Shown: positions 35,578 through 44,607 of the stretch, piece after piece
Layout of the letters: every line of letters begins with the position of its first letter
How positions within the stretch are numbered: the stretch's first letter is position 1
Assembly: GCA_947038155.1 (NCBI GenBank)
Contig: CAMQVH010000004.1
Coordinates: 1-64,000, forward strand
Direction of reading: 5' to 3'
Length of the DNA: 64,000 bases
Source: an uncultured Bacteroides sp.
GTDB lineage: Bacteria > Bacteroidota > Bacteroidia > Bacteroidales > Bacteroidaceae
Notes under the pieces: model-generated
The model's database searches: none
Told to the model about the DNA's origin: nothing
Seen by the model: only the letters and a program-made list of their open reading frames with translations
Translations under genes and position numbers: made by a program

Positions 35578-37800
35578 TTAGTTTCTGCTTACCTGTTTGA
35601 CTCCCTTCACTGTCCGTAACTTTTTGATCAGTGCTTCCAGTCGTCCGGTATCACCCACCATGACTGTAAGCGTTCCGGAGAATAGTCCGTCGTTGGAATC
35701 GATTCCGATGGAACGCAGGCTGATTCCATTCTCTTTGGAAATGATAGAAGTAATATTGGTAACAATGCCGATATCATCGTGACCTACTACGCGCAACGTG
35801 ATAGGATACTGCGTACCGACTGACTTCCCTGCCCAACGCGCTTTAACAATCCGGTATCCGAACCGTTCACGCATCTGATTGGCATTCGGACAGTCTGCCC
35901 GGTGAATCTTGATACCTCCGCTCACGGTTACAAATCCGAATACATCATCCCCATAGATCGGGTTACAGCATTTGGCCAGTTTAAATTCCAGTCCTTTCAG
36001 ATTCTGATCAATGACCAGTACATCTTCTTTTGAGCTAGGTTCTTCCTGAGTTGCCTGCAAATTATATCCTTCGGCACTACGATACACAATCTCGTCGTGC
36101 GTGTCATTGTCCCGTCTCTGCTGTTCAAGGTATTTATCCAGAATGTCGTTGACATCCAATGTCTCGTCAGCAATCTTCTGATAAAACTCTGTCACGTTCT
36201 TAAAGCCCAGTCGCTTGATCAGACGCATCATGGTGGCTTCGTCATACTCCATCTTCCGGTTTTTGAACTTCCGTTCCAGTGTCTCTTTGGCGAAATCGTG
36301 CTGGCGTGCTACCATCTCTTTGAGTGCCTGCCGTATCTTGGTGCGGGCTTTGGAAGTCGTCACGATGTTGAGCCAGTCTTGTTTGGGAGTCTGGGTATTC
36401 GACGTCATGATTTCTACCTGATCACCGCTGTTCAGCTTCTGCTTGAGCTGTACATTCTTGCCGTTTACTTTCGCACCGATACACTTGCATCCCAGTTTGC
36501 TATGGATATGGAATGCGAAATCGAGCACGGTAGCTCCTTTGGCAAGTTTGAATAAATCTCCTTTAGGCGTGAATACGAATACCTCATCTTCGTAAAGGTC
36601 CATCTTGAACTGGTCCATCACTTTCAGTGAGTCGTTATCCGCATTTTCAAGCGCTTCACGTACCGAAGTTAGCCATTCGTCCAGTCCTGTTTCCCCTTTG
36701 ATACCTTTGTATCTCCAGTGGGCGGCGAGTCCCCGTTCGGCGATCTCGTCCATCCGGCGGGTACGGATCTGTACTTCCACCCATCTGCCTTCCGGACCCA
36801 TCACAGTGATGTGCAACGATTCATAACCGTTGCTCTTCGGAATCGAGAGCCAGTCCCGCAGACGTTTCGGGTTCGGCTGATACATATCCGTTACGATAGA
36901 ATAGACCTGCCAGCATTCCTGCTTTTCTTTGGCCGGGTCCGGTTCGGAATCCAGAATGATACGGATAGCGAACAAGTCATATATACCTTCAAACGGAGTC
37001 TTCTGCTTCTGAATCTTGTTCCAGATGGAATGGATGGATTTGGTACGTCCCTTGATGTCGAACTTCAGTCCGGCTTCCTTTACCTTCTTCTGGATAGGAT
37101 CGATGAAAGAAGCGATATACTTGTCGCGGGATGCTTTCGTCTCGTTGAGCTTCTCCTTTATATAATAGTAAGTTTCTCGCTGCGTATATTTCAGCGACAA
37201 GTCTTCCAACTCCGATTTCAGTTTGTAAAGTCCCAGCTTGTGTGCCAGCGGAGCATACAGGTAAGCAGCTTCGTTCGCCACTTTCACCCGGTCTTCCTCG
37301 TTGCCTGTATCCTTGATCTGGCGCATGATATTCACACGGTCTGCGATCATAATCAGGATGACGCGCATATCTTCGGCAAAAGAGAGCAGGAGATTGCGGA
37401 AATTCTCCGATTCGATCGCCGGACTTTTGGAGTACAGTTCGTTTGTTTTCACCAGTCCTTTGATGATACTTCCCACATCTTCGCCATATTCGGCATTTAC
37501 TTCTTCGATAGACAGGATATGTGCCTTCACTATTTCGTGAAGCATGATGCCGATCAGGCACGAACCTTTCATGCCGATTTCTTCGGCTACGATAACCGCC
37601 GTTTGTAAATCTCTGATGACGGGATTCATCCCGAAGTTATTGCGTTGCAGCCCGTTACACTGGGCAGCTTTGATAAGATGTTTCTTTAATTTTTGGCAAT
37701 CCCTCCAGAAAATCGTATCTCCGGCAGATTGCAACAGATGCCTGTAGAGTGAAAAAAGCTCCTTCTTTTCCTCTGATGTAAAAAAGTCGTCCATATTCAA
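35578..37800 (-). CDS. RelA/SpoT-family (p)ppGpp synthetase with degenerate hydrolase domain
   Basis: A 740-residue cytoplasmic stringent-response enzyme with the full long-RSH layout: HD region, synthetase, TGS (about 400-460), helical/zinc-finger-like region and C-terminal ACT domain. The synthetase looks active: GRTKSIHSIWNK, YDLFAIRIILD, SNGYESLHITV and VEVQIRTRRMDEIAERGLAAHWRYKG. The hydrolase does not. The HDVVEDT box of bifunctional Rel reads HEIVKAH, the first metal His position appears to be Asn (GMNPVIRDLQTAV), and DRLHNMR reads DRVNIMR. It therefore probably makes but does not degrade (p)ppGpp, like RelA. A second, hydrolase-competent RSH elsewhere would then be needed. Confidence 0.9.
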   Translation of the reverse strand: MNMDDFFTSEEKKELFSLYRHLLQSAGDTIFWRDCQKLKKHLIKAAQCNGLQRNNFGMNPVIRDLQTAVIVAEEIGMKGSCLIGIMLHEIVKAHILSIEEVNAEYGEDVGSIIKGLVKTNELYSKSPAIESENFRNLLLSFAEDMRVILIMIADRVNIMRQIKDTGNEEDRVKVANEAAYLYAPLAHKLGLYKLKSELEDLSLKYTQRETYYYIKEKLNETKASRDKYIASFIDPIQKKVKEAGLKFDIKGRTKSIHSIWNKIQKQKTPFEGIYDLFAIRIILDSEPDPAKEKQECWQVYSIVTDMYQPNPKRLRDWLSIPKSNGYESLHITVMGPEGRWVEVQIRTRRMDEIAERGLAAHWRYKGIKGETGLDEWLTSVREALENADNDSLKVMDQFKMDLYEDEVFVFTPKGDLFKLAKGATVLDFAFHIHSKLGCKCIGAKVNGKNVQLKQKLNSGDQVEIMTSNTQTPKQDWLNIVTTSKARTKIRQALKEMVARQHDFAKETLERKFKNRKMEYDEATMMRLIKRLGFKNVTEFYQKIADETLDVNDILDKYLEQQRRDNDTHDEIVYRSAEGYNLQATQEEPSSKEDVLVIDQNLKGLEFKLAKCCNPIYGDDVFGFVTVSGGIKIHRADCPNANQMRERFGYRIVKARWAGKSVGTQYPITLRVVGHDDIGIVTNITSIISKENGISLRSIGIDSNDGLFSGTLTVMVGDTGRLEALIKKLRTVKGVKQVSRN

Positions 37801-37866
37801 TCTTGTTAATTCGACGTAAAATTACTTTTTTTCCCGGTTATTCGGCAAGAAGTAAATAACATTTTG

Positions 37867-37874
37867 TATTTTTG
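37867..37874 (+). promoter_or_regulatory. -7 promoter box of the DUF4301 gene
   Basis: TATTTTTG matches TAnnTTTG, 27 bp upstream of the ATG at 37901. Confidence 0.55.
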
Positions 37875-37900
37875 GGCATCAATTAATAAAAATAGATATT

Positions 37901-39418
37901 ATGATAACGACACAGGACAAAGAGTTGCTTGCCAAGAAAGGCATCACGGAGGCGCAGATAGCAGAACAGCTGGCTTGCTTCCAGACGGGTTTTCCTTATT
38001 TGAAACTGGATGCTGCCGCTTCCATAGAAAAAGGCATATTGGCTCCTGACGCAGAAGAAAAGAACGCATATCTGGCTGCATGGGATGCTTATAAGAATAC
38101 GGATAAAATCATCGTGAAGTTTGTTCCTGCTTCGGGCGCTGCCAGTCGTATGTTCAAGAATCTGTTCGAGTTTCTGTCCGCAGAGTATGACAAACCTACT
38201 ACAAAGTTTGAGCAGGCATTCTTCGACGGAATCAGGGATTTTGCTTTCTTCGATGACTTGAATGTAGCTTGTCAGCGTACAGCCGGAAAAGATATTCCGG
38301 GGCTGATGGAAGAAGGTAATTACAAAGCTGTAGTAGCTGCCCTTCTCGAAACTGCCGGACTCAACTACGGAGCACTTCCGAAAGGTCTGCTTAAATTCCA
38401 TAAATATCCCGAAGGTTCACGTACTCCACTGGAAGAACATCTTGCCGAAGGCGCTATGTATGCAGCCGGAAAGAGTGGAAAAGTCAACGTACACTTCACC
38501 GTCTCTACCGAGCATCGCGAACTCTTCAAGAAGCTGGTGGAAGAGAAAGCCGAAGCATTTGGCAAACGTTACGGAGTAGACTATTACATCACCTTCTCCG
38601 AACAGAAACCGAACACTGACACCATCGCTGCCGATATGGATAACCAACCGTTCCGCGACAACGGCAAACTCCTGTTCCGTCCGGGTGGTCACGGTGCACT
38701 GATCGAGAACCTGAACGATCTCGACGCCGATATTATCTTCATCAAGAATATCGACAACGTAGTACCCGATAAACTGAAAGCCGACACCGTTACTTATAAA
38801 AAACTGATTGCCGGCGTACTTGTGTCCTTGCAGAAAAAGGCATTTGAATACCTCGAACTGCTTGACAGCGGAAAGTATACGCACGAGCAAATCATGGAAA
38901 TTCTCCAATTCCTGCAAAAACAACTTTTCTGCAAGAATCCCGAAACGAAGAACCTCGAAGATGCCGAACTGGTGATCTACCTGAAGAACAAACTGAACCG
39001 TCCGATGCGTGTATGCGGTATGGTGAAGAATGTAGGTGAGCCGGGTGGCGGTCCGTTCCTTGCTTATAACAGTGACGGAACTATCTCCCTGCAAATCCTC
39101 GAAAGCTCTCAGATTGACATGAACGATCCTGCCAAAAAGGAAATGTTCGAAAAGGGTACGCACTTCAATCCGGTAGACTTGGTTTGTGCCGTACGCGATT
39201 ATAAAGGTCACAAGTTCGACCTGGTGAAATATGTAGATAAAGCGACCGGCTTCATTTCTTATAAATCAAAGAACGGAAAAGACCTGAAAGCGCTTGAACT
39301 TCCCGGCTTATGGAATGGTGCGATGAGCGACTGGAACACAGTATTCGTAGAAGTTCCTCTTACCACTTTCAATCCGGTGAAAACGGTGAACGACCTGTTG
39401 CGCGAGCAGCATCAGTAG
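37901..39418 (+). CDS. DUF4301 family protein
   Basis: A 505-residue cytoplasmic protein of a family seen mainly in Bacteroidetes. No signal peptide or membrane helix. The stretch IVKFVPASGAASRMFKNLFEF near residues 70-90 and GGHGALIENLNDLDADIIFIKNIDNV near 260-285 suggest a nucleotide-sugar-pyrophosphorylase-like fold with a glycine/serine-rich nucleotide loop and an Asp-containing metal site. That fold link is inferred from these motifs only. The gene stands alone. No function is known to me. Confidence 0.8.
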   Translation: MITTQDKELLAKKGITEAQIAEQLACFQTGFPYLKLDAAASIEKGILAPDAEEKNAYLAAWDAYKNTDKIIVKFVPASGAASRMFKNLFEFLSAEYDKPTTKFEQAFFDGIRDFAFFDDLNVACQRTAGKDIPGLMEEGNYKAVVAALLETAGLNYGALPKGLLKFHKYPEGSRTPLEEHLAEGAMYAAGKSGKVNVHFTVSTEHRELFKKLVEEKAEAFGKRYGVDYYITFSEQKPNTDTIAADMDNQPFRDNGKLLFRPGGHGALIENLNDLDADIIFIKNIDNVVPDKLKADTVTYKKLIAGVLVSLQKKAFEYLELLDSGKYTHEQIMEILQFLQKQLFCKNPETKNLEDAELVIYLKNKLNRPMRVCGMVKNVGEPGGGPFLAYNSDGTISLQILESSQIDMNDPAKKEMFEKGTHFNPVDLVCAVRDYKGHKFDLVKYVDKATGFISYKSKNGKDLKALELPGLWNGAMSDWNTVFVEVPLTTFNPVKTVNDLLREQHQ

Positions 39419-39541
39419 GATTTAAAACAAGATTGGGGCCAGTCTGTCATTCTTCCTCCTCCGCGGTCGTCCGAATGGCAGATACAGACAAATGTCTCTC
39501 CCAATCATTATAATTACTAATTAAGTAAAAGCAAAATCTGA

Positions 39542-39630
39542 GAGGCTGACTAAAAGTCAGTAGTATCTTAAGATACTGCCGACTTTTAGTCAGCCCTAGT
39601 GTAGATACAACCGACTTTTTAGTCACTACT
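39542..39630. repeat. Dispersed intergenic repeat, copy C (short form)
   Basis: An imperfect palindrome, with arms starting GGCTGACTAAAAGTC and ending GACTTTTAGTCAGCC around AGTATCTTAAGATACT, is followed by one more GATACAACCGACTTTTTAGTC unit. It shares core and flanks with copies at 15284-15517 and 45923-46210 but lacks their central CTCCTCC hairpin part. It lies upstream of the acetyltransferase gene. Confidence 0.8.
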
Positions 39631-39652
39631 TATAATAAAAAGAGTATTTAGG

Positions 39653-40276
39653 ATGAATCAGATAGAAAAGATCATTGACATTGCAACATGGAACAGAAAA
39701 GAGCATTTTGAACATTTCAGCGCATTCGATGATCCCTTTTTCGGAGTGACAGTCCATGTAGACTGTACCCGTTCTTATCAGGAGGCTAAAGACAAAGGCG
39801 TCTCCTTTTCTCTTTTACTATTACATCGTATCATCACTGCCGCAAGCAAAGTCGAGGAATTCCGCTACCGCATCGAGGGCGACAAGGTAGTCTGCTATGA
39901 CAGTCTTCTTCCCGAAGCGACAGTAGGGCGTGCCGATCATACTTTTTCTTTTGCCGCCTTTGAGTACGATCCCGATGAGCTCACCTTTATCCGTAAGGCG
40001 AAAACCGAAATGGAGCGGCTGCAAGCCACCACCGGACTGAACAAAGGAGGAACTTTCCATCCCAACGCCATTCACTATTCGGCTGTCCCATGGCTGGCCT
40101 TTACAGATATGAAACACCCTACGAACATGCGTTCGGGCGATAGCGTCCCCAAAATATCTACCGGAAAATACTTTCGGGAAGGAGAGAAGCTGATGCTCCC
40201 TATTTCCGTCACTTGTCATCACGGACTGATGGATGGTTATCATGTTGCCAAGTTTATTGAGACCCTTGATTTATGA
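39653..40276 (+). CDS. Chloramphenicol acetyltransferase-like acyltransferase
   Basis: A 207-residue member of the CAT fold. The catalytic motif HHGLMDGYHVAKF with the general-base His is at about residues 190-195, and FSLLLLHRIITAAS, STGKYFREGEKLMLP and VPWLAFTDMKHP fit the family. Length and motif match trimeric CAT enzymes, but many such Bacteroides genes acetylate unknown substrates, so resistance should not be assumed. It is 36 bp upstream of a PagL-like gene. Confidence 0.85.
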   Translation: MNQIEKIIDIATWNRKEHFEHFSAFDDPFFGVTVHVDCTRSYQEAKDKGVSFSLLLLHRIITAASKVEEFRYRIEGDKVVCYDSLLPEATVGRADHTFSFAAFEYDPDELTFIRKAKTEMERLQATTGLNKGGTFHPNAIHYSAVPWLAFTDMKHPTNMRSGDSVPKISTGKYFREGEKLMLPISVTCHHGLMDGYHVAKFIETLDL

Positions 40277-40312
40277 AACCGTCAGGAACTGAAGACTAAC
40301 AATGACGGCACT

Positions 40313-41536
40313 ATGAGAAACAAGACCCTGAGATGGAAAACCATCGCTCTTTGTTCCATCATGTTTTGCCTGCCGGAGATTCCTTTGGCAGGGCAGGAGT
40401 CTTCTGGTTTTATCCATCGTTTGGGGATAGAAGCCCGTCCGCAGTATGTGTTTCCTACCAATCCCTTCCTGCAAGGAGAGAACGAACGCTGGAAACCGAT
40501 TCAGACATCGTTTGCCGCCCACTTGAAATACTCGTTCAAGTTTCGTCCCAATACTTGTGCCGACCGTATTTACGGTGGAGCTTATCAGGGTATCGGCGTA
40601 TCCCTTACCACCTTTGGTGATAAAAAACAGTTGGGCGATCCTTTCTCATTCTATGTATTTCAGGGAGCGCGGATTGCCCGTTTCTCTCCCCGTGTCTCGC
40701 TCAATTATGAGTGGAATTTCGGTCTGTCCGCCGGATGGAAGCCATACGACAATTATTATAATTCCTATAATGGTGCGGTCGGCTCACGGATGAATGCTTA
40801 TATCAATGCCGGAGTTTACATAAACTGGGCGTTTTCCCGATACTTCGATCTGATTGTCGGAGGCGATTTCACGCACTTCTCCAATGGTAACACTAAATTC
40901 CCGAATGCCGGAATCAATACTGCCGGAGCCAAGATCGGACTCGTCTACAATTTCAATCGTACGGAAGAAGACCTCTCGAAATCACTCTACCAGCCTGTCA
41001 TCACCCGTTTTCCCCGGCATATCAGTTATGATGTCGTGCTGTTCGGGTCATGGCGTCGGAAGGGAGTGTGGGTAGGAGAGAAGCAGATCGCATCTCCCAA
41101 TGCGTATCCCGTTGCCGGATTCAATTTTACCCCGATGTATAATCTGGGTTATAAGTTTCGCGTGGGAACTTCACTGGACGGTGTCTATGATGGCAGTGCC
41201 AATGTATATAGGGAAGATGTAATTGTAGAATATGGAAGCAGCAGTTCTAAACGTGAGTTCCTGAAACCGGGCATTCAGCATCAGCTGGCCTTGGGACTTT
41301 CGGGACGTGCGGAATACGTGATGCCTTATTTTACCATTGGTGTCGGCATGGGAGCCAACGTGCTCAGCCGTGGCGATATGAGAGGCTTTTACCAGATTCT
41401 TGCATTGAAAATAGCCGTTACCCGCAGTTCCTTTCTTCACATCGGATACAATTTGCAGAACTTCCAGACGCCCAACTATCTGATGCTCGGACTCGGTTTC
41501 CGTTTCCACAATAAATATCCTAAGGTACGTCATTAA
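40313..41536 (+). CDS. PagL-like acyloxyacyl hydrolase (lipid A 3-O-deacylase family)
   Basis: A 407-residue protein with a signal peptide (TIALCSIMFCLPEIPLAG) and an extended beta-barrel. The active-site signature GDFTHFSNGNTKFPN at about residues 182-196 contains the His-x-Ser-Asn of PagL enzymes, and a barrel-closing strand FRFHNK is near the end. It should sit in the outer membrane and remove an acyl chain from lipid A or another lipid. It is larger than PagL (about 170 residues), as usual for Bacteroidetes members. It follows the CAT-like gene by 36 bp, so the two may act in one lipid or surface modification route. Confidence 0.8.
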   Translation: MRNKTLRWKTIALCSIMFCLPEIPLAGQESSGFIHRLGIEARPQYVFPTNPFLQGENERWKPIQTSFAAHLKYSFKFRPNTCADRIYGGAYQGIGVSLTTFGDKKQLGDPFSFYVFQGARIARFSPRVSLNYEWNFGLSAGWKPYDNYYNSYNGAVGSRMNAYINAGVYINWAFSRYFDLIVGGDFTHFSNGNTKFPNAGINTAGAKIGLVYNFNRTEEDLSKSLYQPVITRFPRHISYDVVLFGSWRRKGVWVGEKQIASPNAYPVAGFNFTPMYNLGYKFRVGTSLDGVYDGSANVYREDVIVEYGSSSSKREFLKPGIQHQLALGLSGRAEYVMPYFTIGVGMGANVLSRGDMRGFYQILALKIAVTRSSFLHIGYNLQNFQTPNYLMLGLGFRFHNKYPKVRH

Positions 41537-41551
41537 TAAAAAGAAATATAC

Positions 41552-41559
41552 TAATTTTG
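41552..41559 (+). promoter_or_regulatory. -7 promoter box of purT
   Basis: TAATTTTG matches TAnnTTTG, 27 bp upstream of the purT ATG. Confidence 0.6.
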
Positions 41560-41586
41560 CATCACTAACATAAAACACTCAAAATA

Positions 41587-42753
41587 ATGAAGAAAATATT
41601 GTTACTCGGTTCCGGAGAGTTAGGAAAAGAGTTTGTGATCTCTGCACAGCGCAAGGGGCAACACGTCATTGCTTGTGATTCTTATGCCGGAGCACCTGCT
41701 ATGCAAGTTGCCGATGAATTTGAAGTCTTCGACATGCTGGACGGTGAAGCATTGGAACGCGTTGTCGAAAAACATCATCCGGACATCATCGTTCCGGAGA
41801 TAGAAGCCATCCGCACAGAGCGTCTCTATGACTTTGAAAAAGAAGGAATCCAGGTAGTGCCCAGTGCCCGTGCCGTCAACTTCACGATGAACCGTAAGGC
41901 GATCCGTGACCTTGCCGCCAAAGAACTCGGCTTGAAAACAGCCAACTATTTTTATGCCAAGACCCTGGACGAACTGAAGGAAGCAGCCGCCAAAATCGGT
42001 TTCCCTTGTGTCGTCAAACCGTTGATGTCTTCTTCCGGCAAAGGACAGTCTCTCGTCAAGAGTGCCGACGAGCTTGAACATGCCTGGGAATACGGATGCA
42101 GTGGCAGCCGTGGCGATATCCGCGAACTGATCATCGAAGAATTCATCAAGTTCGACAGTGAAATCACCCTGCTCACCGTTACACAGAAAAACGGACCTAC
42201 GCTGTTCTGTCCTCCTATCGGACACGTACAGAAAGGCGGTGACTACCGTGAGAGTTTCCAGCCTGCACACATCGACCCTGCACACTTGAAAGAAGCCGAA
42301 GAAATGGCGGAAAAAGTAACCCGTGCCTTGACTGGTGCCGGACTTTGGGGAGTGGAATTCTTCCTGAGCCATGAAAACGGAGTCTACTTCTCCGAGCTTT
42401 CTCCGCGTCCGCACGATACGGGCATGGTGACATTGGCAGGAACGCAGAATCTGAATGAGTTCGAACTTCATCTGCGTGCCGTACTCGGTCTGCCCATCCC
42501 CGGCATCAAGCAGGAGCGGATCGGTGCAAGTGCCGTTATTCTTTCTCCGATAGCGAGTCAGGAACGTCCTCAGTATCGTGGCATGGAAGAAGTGACGAAA
42601 GAAGAAGACACTTATCTGCGCATCTTCGGCAAGCCGTTTACCCGCGTCAACCGTCGCATGGGAGTCGTACTTTGCTATGCACCGCTGAACTCCGATCTGG
42701 ATGCGTTGCGTGATAAAGCGAAACGAATCGCCGAGAAAGTAGAGGTGTACTAA
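41587..42753 (+). CDS. purT: Formate-dependent phosphoribosylglycinamide formyltransferase
   Basis: A 388-residue ATP-grasp enzyme that uses formate and ATP to formylate GAR in purine synthesis, the folate-independent alternative to PurN. It begins with the pre-grasp Rossmann part [19 protein letters not shown]. The ATP-grasp part includes [14 protein letters not shown], the metal-binding Glu residues in GVEFFLS and [16 protein letters not shown], and a C-terminal barrel. It is monocistronic with its own promoter and terminator. Confidence 0.96.
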   Translation: MKKILLLGSGELGKEFVISAQRKGQHVIACDSYAGAPAMQVADEFEVFDMLDGEALERVVEKHHPDIIVPEIEAIRTERLYDFEKEGIQVVPSARAVNFTMNRKAIRDLAAKELGLKTANYFYAKTLDELKEAAAKIGFPCVVKPLMSSSGKGQSLVKSADELEHAWEYGCSGSRGDIRELIIEEFIKFDSEITLLTVTQKNGPTLFCPPIGHVQKGGDYRESFQPAHIDPAHLKEAEEMAEKVTRALTGAGLWGVEFFLSHENGVYFSELSPRPHDTGMVTLAGTQNLNEFELHLRAVLGLPIPGIKQERIGASAVILSPIASQERPQYRGMEEVTKEEDTYLRIFGKPFTRVNRRMGVVLCYAPLNSDLDALRDKAKRIAEKVEVY

Positions 42754-42762
42754 ATAAAAAAG

Positions 42763-42823
42763 AATGAGAGTGAGTCAAAAGCAAAATTCACTATCCTTTT
42801 GCTTTTGATTCTCTCTCTCATTA
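42763..42823 (+). terminator. Terminator hairpin after purT
   Basis: AATGAGAG...TCAAAAGCA pairs imperfectly with TGCTTTTGA...CTCTCATT around a short loop. It lies 10 bp after the purT stop. Confidence 0.6.
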
Positions 42824-42844
42824 TATCCCTTTATATAACTAATA

Positions 42845-43792
42845 ATGAAAAATATGAAAAAGACTAAACTATTGGCAGCTACTGCTATGCTATTACTGAC
42901 TTCCTGTTCACCTAAAGTGGTCACTCATATTGTAAGAACCTATCCGAATCCCGTTCCGGCAGATTCGGTTTATGTCATCGAACCGGGAGATACAGTTCCA
43001 AACACAGCCGAAACGCTCGGAAGTGTTTCTGTTGTAGACCGGGGTACATCCAGAAATTGTCGTTATGATCAAGTGCTGCGCCTGGCACAAGAAGCCACCG
43101 GGAAGAACGGTGGAAACGGACTCGCCATTACCGAACATGTGAAACCTTCTTTCTGGGGAAGTTCCTGCCATCAAATCAACGCTTTAATGCTTCGCCTGAC
43201 GGACACAAAGGTGAATGCGACTGAAGGAAACCCTGTACAAGACATGATTGACCTTGGCCGGGTGGCTGTGAAAGAAGAAAAGGAAGAGCGGAGAGCACCT
43301 GCCAACACGTTCGAAGCGAGCTTCGGGTATGGTTGGGTGACTAGCAAGATGTACGATATCAACGGTGCGACTTTAGACTCCAAAGGAGGAATAGATTGGA
43401 AGCTCGCTTACGAATATACGTGGAGCAATGGTATGGGAATCGGATTGCAATATTCCGGTTTCAGAAAGTCTTTCTCCGATGGAGGAGACATGACCTTCTC
43501 TTATATAGCTCCCGAGTGGGTAGGTCGCTCGAAGTTCGACAGATGGATTTTAAAGTCGGGACTCGGGATGGGCGTTTTCCTTTATCATGATCCCCTCTAC
43601 AGTGCTACCGGATTTGGTTTTCATGCCACGGTGGGAGTGGAATATATGCTTTCCGCCAATTGGGGACTCGGCTTGACTCTGAACGGAATTAGCGGTAGCC
43701 TGCCCAAACAAGACTGGATGCTGCTGAAAGAAGACGAGCGTTGTGGAATCACCCGCTTTAACCTGTTGGGTGGGTTGCGCTATTACTTCTGA
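42845..43792 (+). CDS. Predicted outer membrane lipoprotein with C-terminal beta-barrel
   Basis: A 315-residue protein I do not recognise as a named family. A lipobox (LLLTSC near residue 21) is followed by a small soluble domain of about 110 residues (DSVYVIEPGDTVPNTAETLG; NGLAITEHVKPSFWGSSC, with a possible disulphide). From about residue 150 there are amphipathic strands (FEASFGYGWVTSK to NLLGGLRYYF), a typical eight-stranded barrel ending in Phe. The start may be the ATG at 42845 or the one at 42854 (MKKTKLL). It is monocistronic. Confidence 0.75.
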   Translation: MKNMKKTKLLAATAMLLLTSCSPKVVTHIVRTYPNPVPADSVYVIEPGDTVPNTAETLGSVSVVDRGTSRNCRYDQVLRLAQEATGKNGGNGLAITEHVKPSFWGSSCHQINALMLRLTDTKVNATEGNPVQDMIDLGRVAVKEEKEERRAPANTFEASFGYGWVTSKMYDINGATLDSKGGIDWKLAYEYTWSNGMGIGLQYSGFRKSFSDGGDMTFSYIAPEWVGRSKFDRWILKSGLGMGVFLYHDPLYSATGFGFHATVGVEYMLSANWGLGLTLNGISGSLPKQDWMLLKEDERCGITRFNLLGGLRYYF

Positions 43793-43853
43793 TGATAACT
43801 CCTTCTTTCTAGGAAGAATATCAATGTTTATACTGTACTTAGATTTATAAATA

Positions 43854-43893
43854 AAGAGAGAGGGCAGAAGTCTGAACCTGCATCCTCTCTCTC
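43854..43893 (-). terminator. Terminator of the smalltalk/amidase/HU transcript
   Basis: AGAGAGAGGGCAG pairs with CTGC-AT-CCTCTCTCT. Read on the minus strand, the hairpin is followed by a T-rich stretch (CTTTATTTATAAAT), in the right place for the minus-strand cassette ending at 43923. Confidence 0.65.
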
Positions 43894-43922
43894 GCGTTTA
43901 TAACATTGTTATTTCTCTGATC

Positions 43923-44024
43923 TTACAGACTCATCGCATTACCGCCTACAATACCCAGCACTGCCGAAGCCACTGCGATGACTACTTTCAAAATGGTATC
44001 CCAAAGGGATCTCTTGACTGCCAT
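43923..44024 (-). CDS. Smalltalk-type small membrane peptide (33 residues)
   Basis: A short gene with a very strong Shine-Dalgarno sequence (AAAGGAGGT about 13 bp before the ATG), unusual in Bacteroides, where such sites are rarely strong. The peptide starts MAVKRSLWDTILK and has one hydrophobic helix (about residues 11-28, VVIAVASAVLGIVGG-like) and a tiny polar end. This fits the smalltalk protein family found downstream of amidase genes in Bacteroides. Its position after a lysozyme-type amidase resembles a holin-endolysin pair, but that role is inference. It lies 69 bp downstream of the amidase stop. Confidence 0.85.
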   Translation of the reverse strand: MAVKRSLWDTILKVVIAVASAVLGIVGGNAMSL

Positions 44025-44093
44025 AACTTTACACACCTCCTTTCCGACACATAAAATGGTTGATTACTAAGTGAATCATCTTTACATGATTGA

Positions 44094-44543
44094 TTACTCC
44101 TGAAAACTTTCCTCCTTTACCTCAAAACACGGGCACGCCTTGATCCACTCCTCCGGCTCAATCTCACCGTTCCCATTGCGATCCGGCGACAAGTCGCGAT
44201 GACCGCACACCCGGCAACCGGGAAGTCTCTCTTGCAACTGATGCACCAGCAGCCGGAGCGCTGCCCGCTGTTCCGGTGTCCGTGTGTCCGCCGGGCGTCC
44301 CCGGCAGTCCAGACCGCCTTCGTAGCAAATTCCGATACTCTCCGCATTAAAACCTTTCGCATGTGCCCCGATCCGTTCCACCGGACGGGTAAGATGCGTT
44401 GTTCCATCCTTGCGGATATAATAATGATAACCTGTCCCGTTGAAACCTCGCCGGCGATGCATCGTATCCAGATCAAAAGCCGTCAACTCCTTGTCTGCCC
44501 GCGTAGCGGAACAATGAATCACGATTAAATGAATCTTCCTCAT
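44094..44543 (-). CDS. N-acetylmuramoyl-L-alanine amidase (T7 lysozyme type)
   Basis: A 149-residue Amidase_2/PGRP-fold enzyme that cleaves between MurNAc and L-Ala. The zinc-binding residues are visible: His in IVIHCSATR, His in CGHRDLSPDRNG and Cys in CPCFEV. The substrate strand GYHYYIRKDG and AHAKGFNAESIGICYEGG are typical. There is no signal peptide, as in phage endolysins. The ATG at 44543 (MRKIHLIVIH) is chosen over one at 44579 because the fold begins there. It belongs to the HU-amidase-smalltalk unit. Confidence 0.92.
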   Translation of the reverse strand: MRKIHLIVIHCSATRADKELTAFDLDTMHRRRGFNGTGYHYYIRKDGTTHLTRPVERIGAHAKGFNAESIGICYEGGLDCRGRPADTRTPEQRAALRLLVHQLQERLPGCRVCGHRDLSPDRNGNGEIEPEEWIKACPCFEVKEESFQE

Positions 44544-44607
44544 AAAGCCACTAATTCTAACTATCAACCCCTCGTACATTGATTACCAACTCTCCGCTCT
44601 CCACTTC

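Noticed and set aside
36718..37608. 296-codon frame antisense to the RelA-type gene
   Set aside because: Composition is Phe/Arg/His-rich, typical of antisense frames, and the rel gene is well supported.
39653..40276. Chloramphenicol resistance gene
   Set aside because: The CAT fold is clear, but many such Bacteroides acyltransferases have other substrates, so resistance is not claimed.
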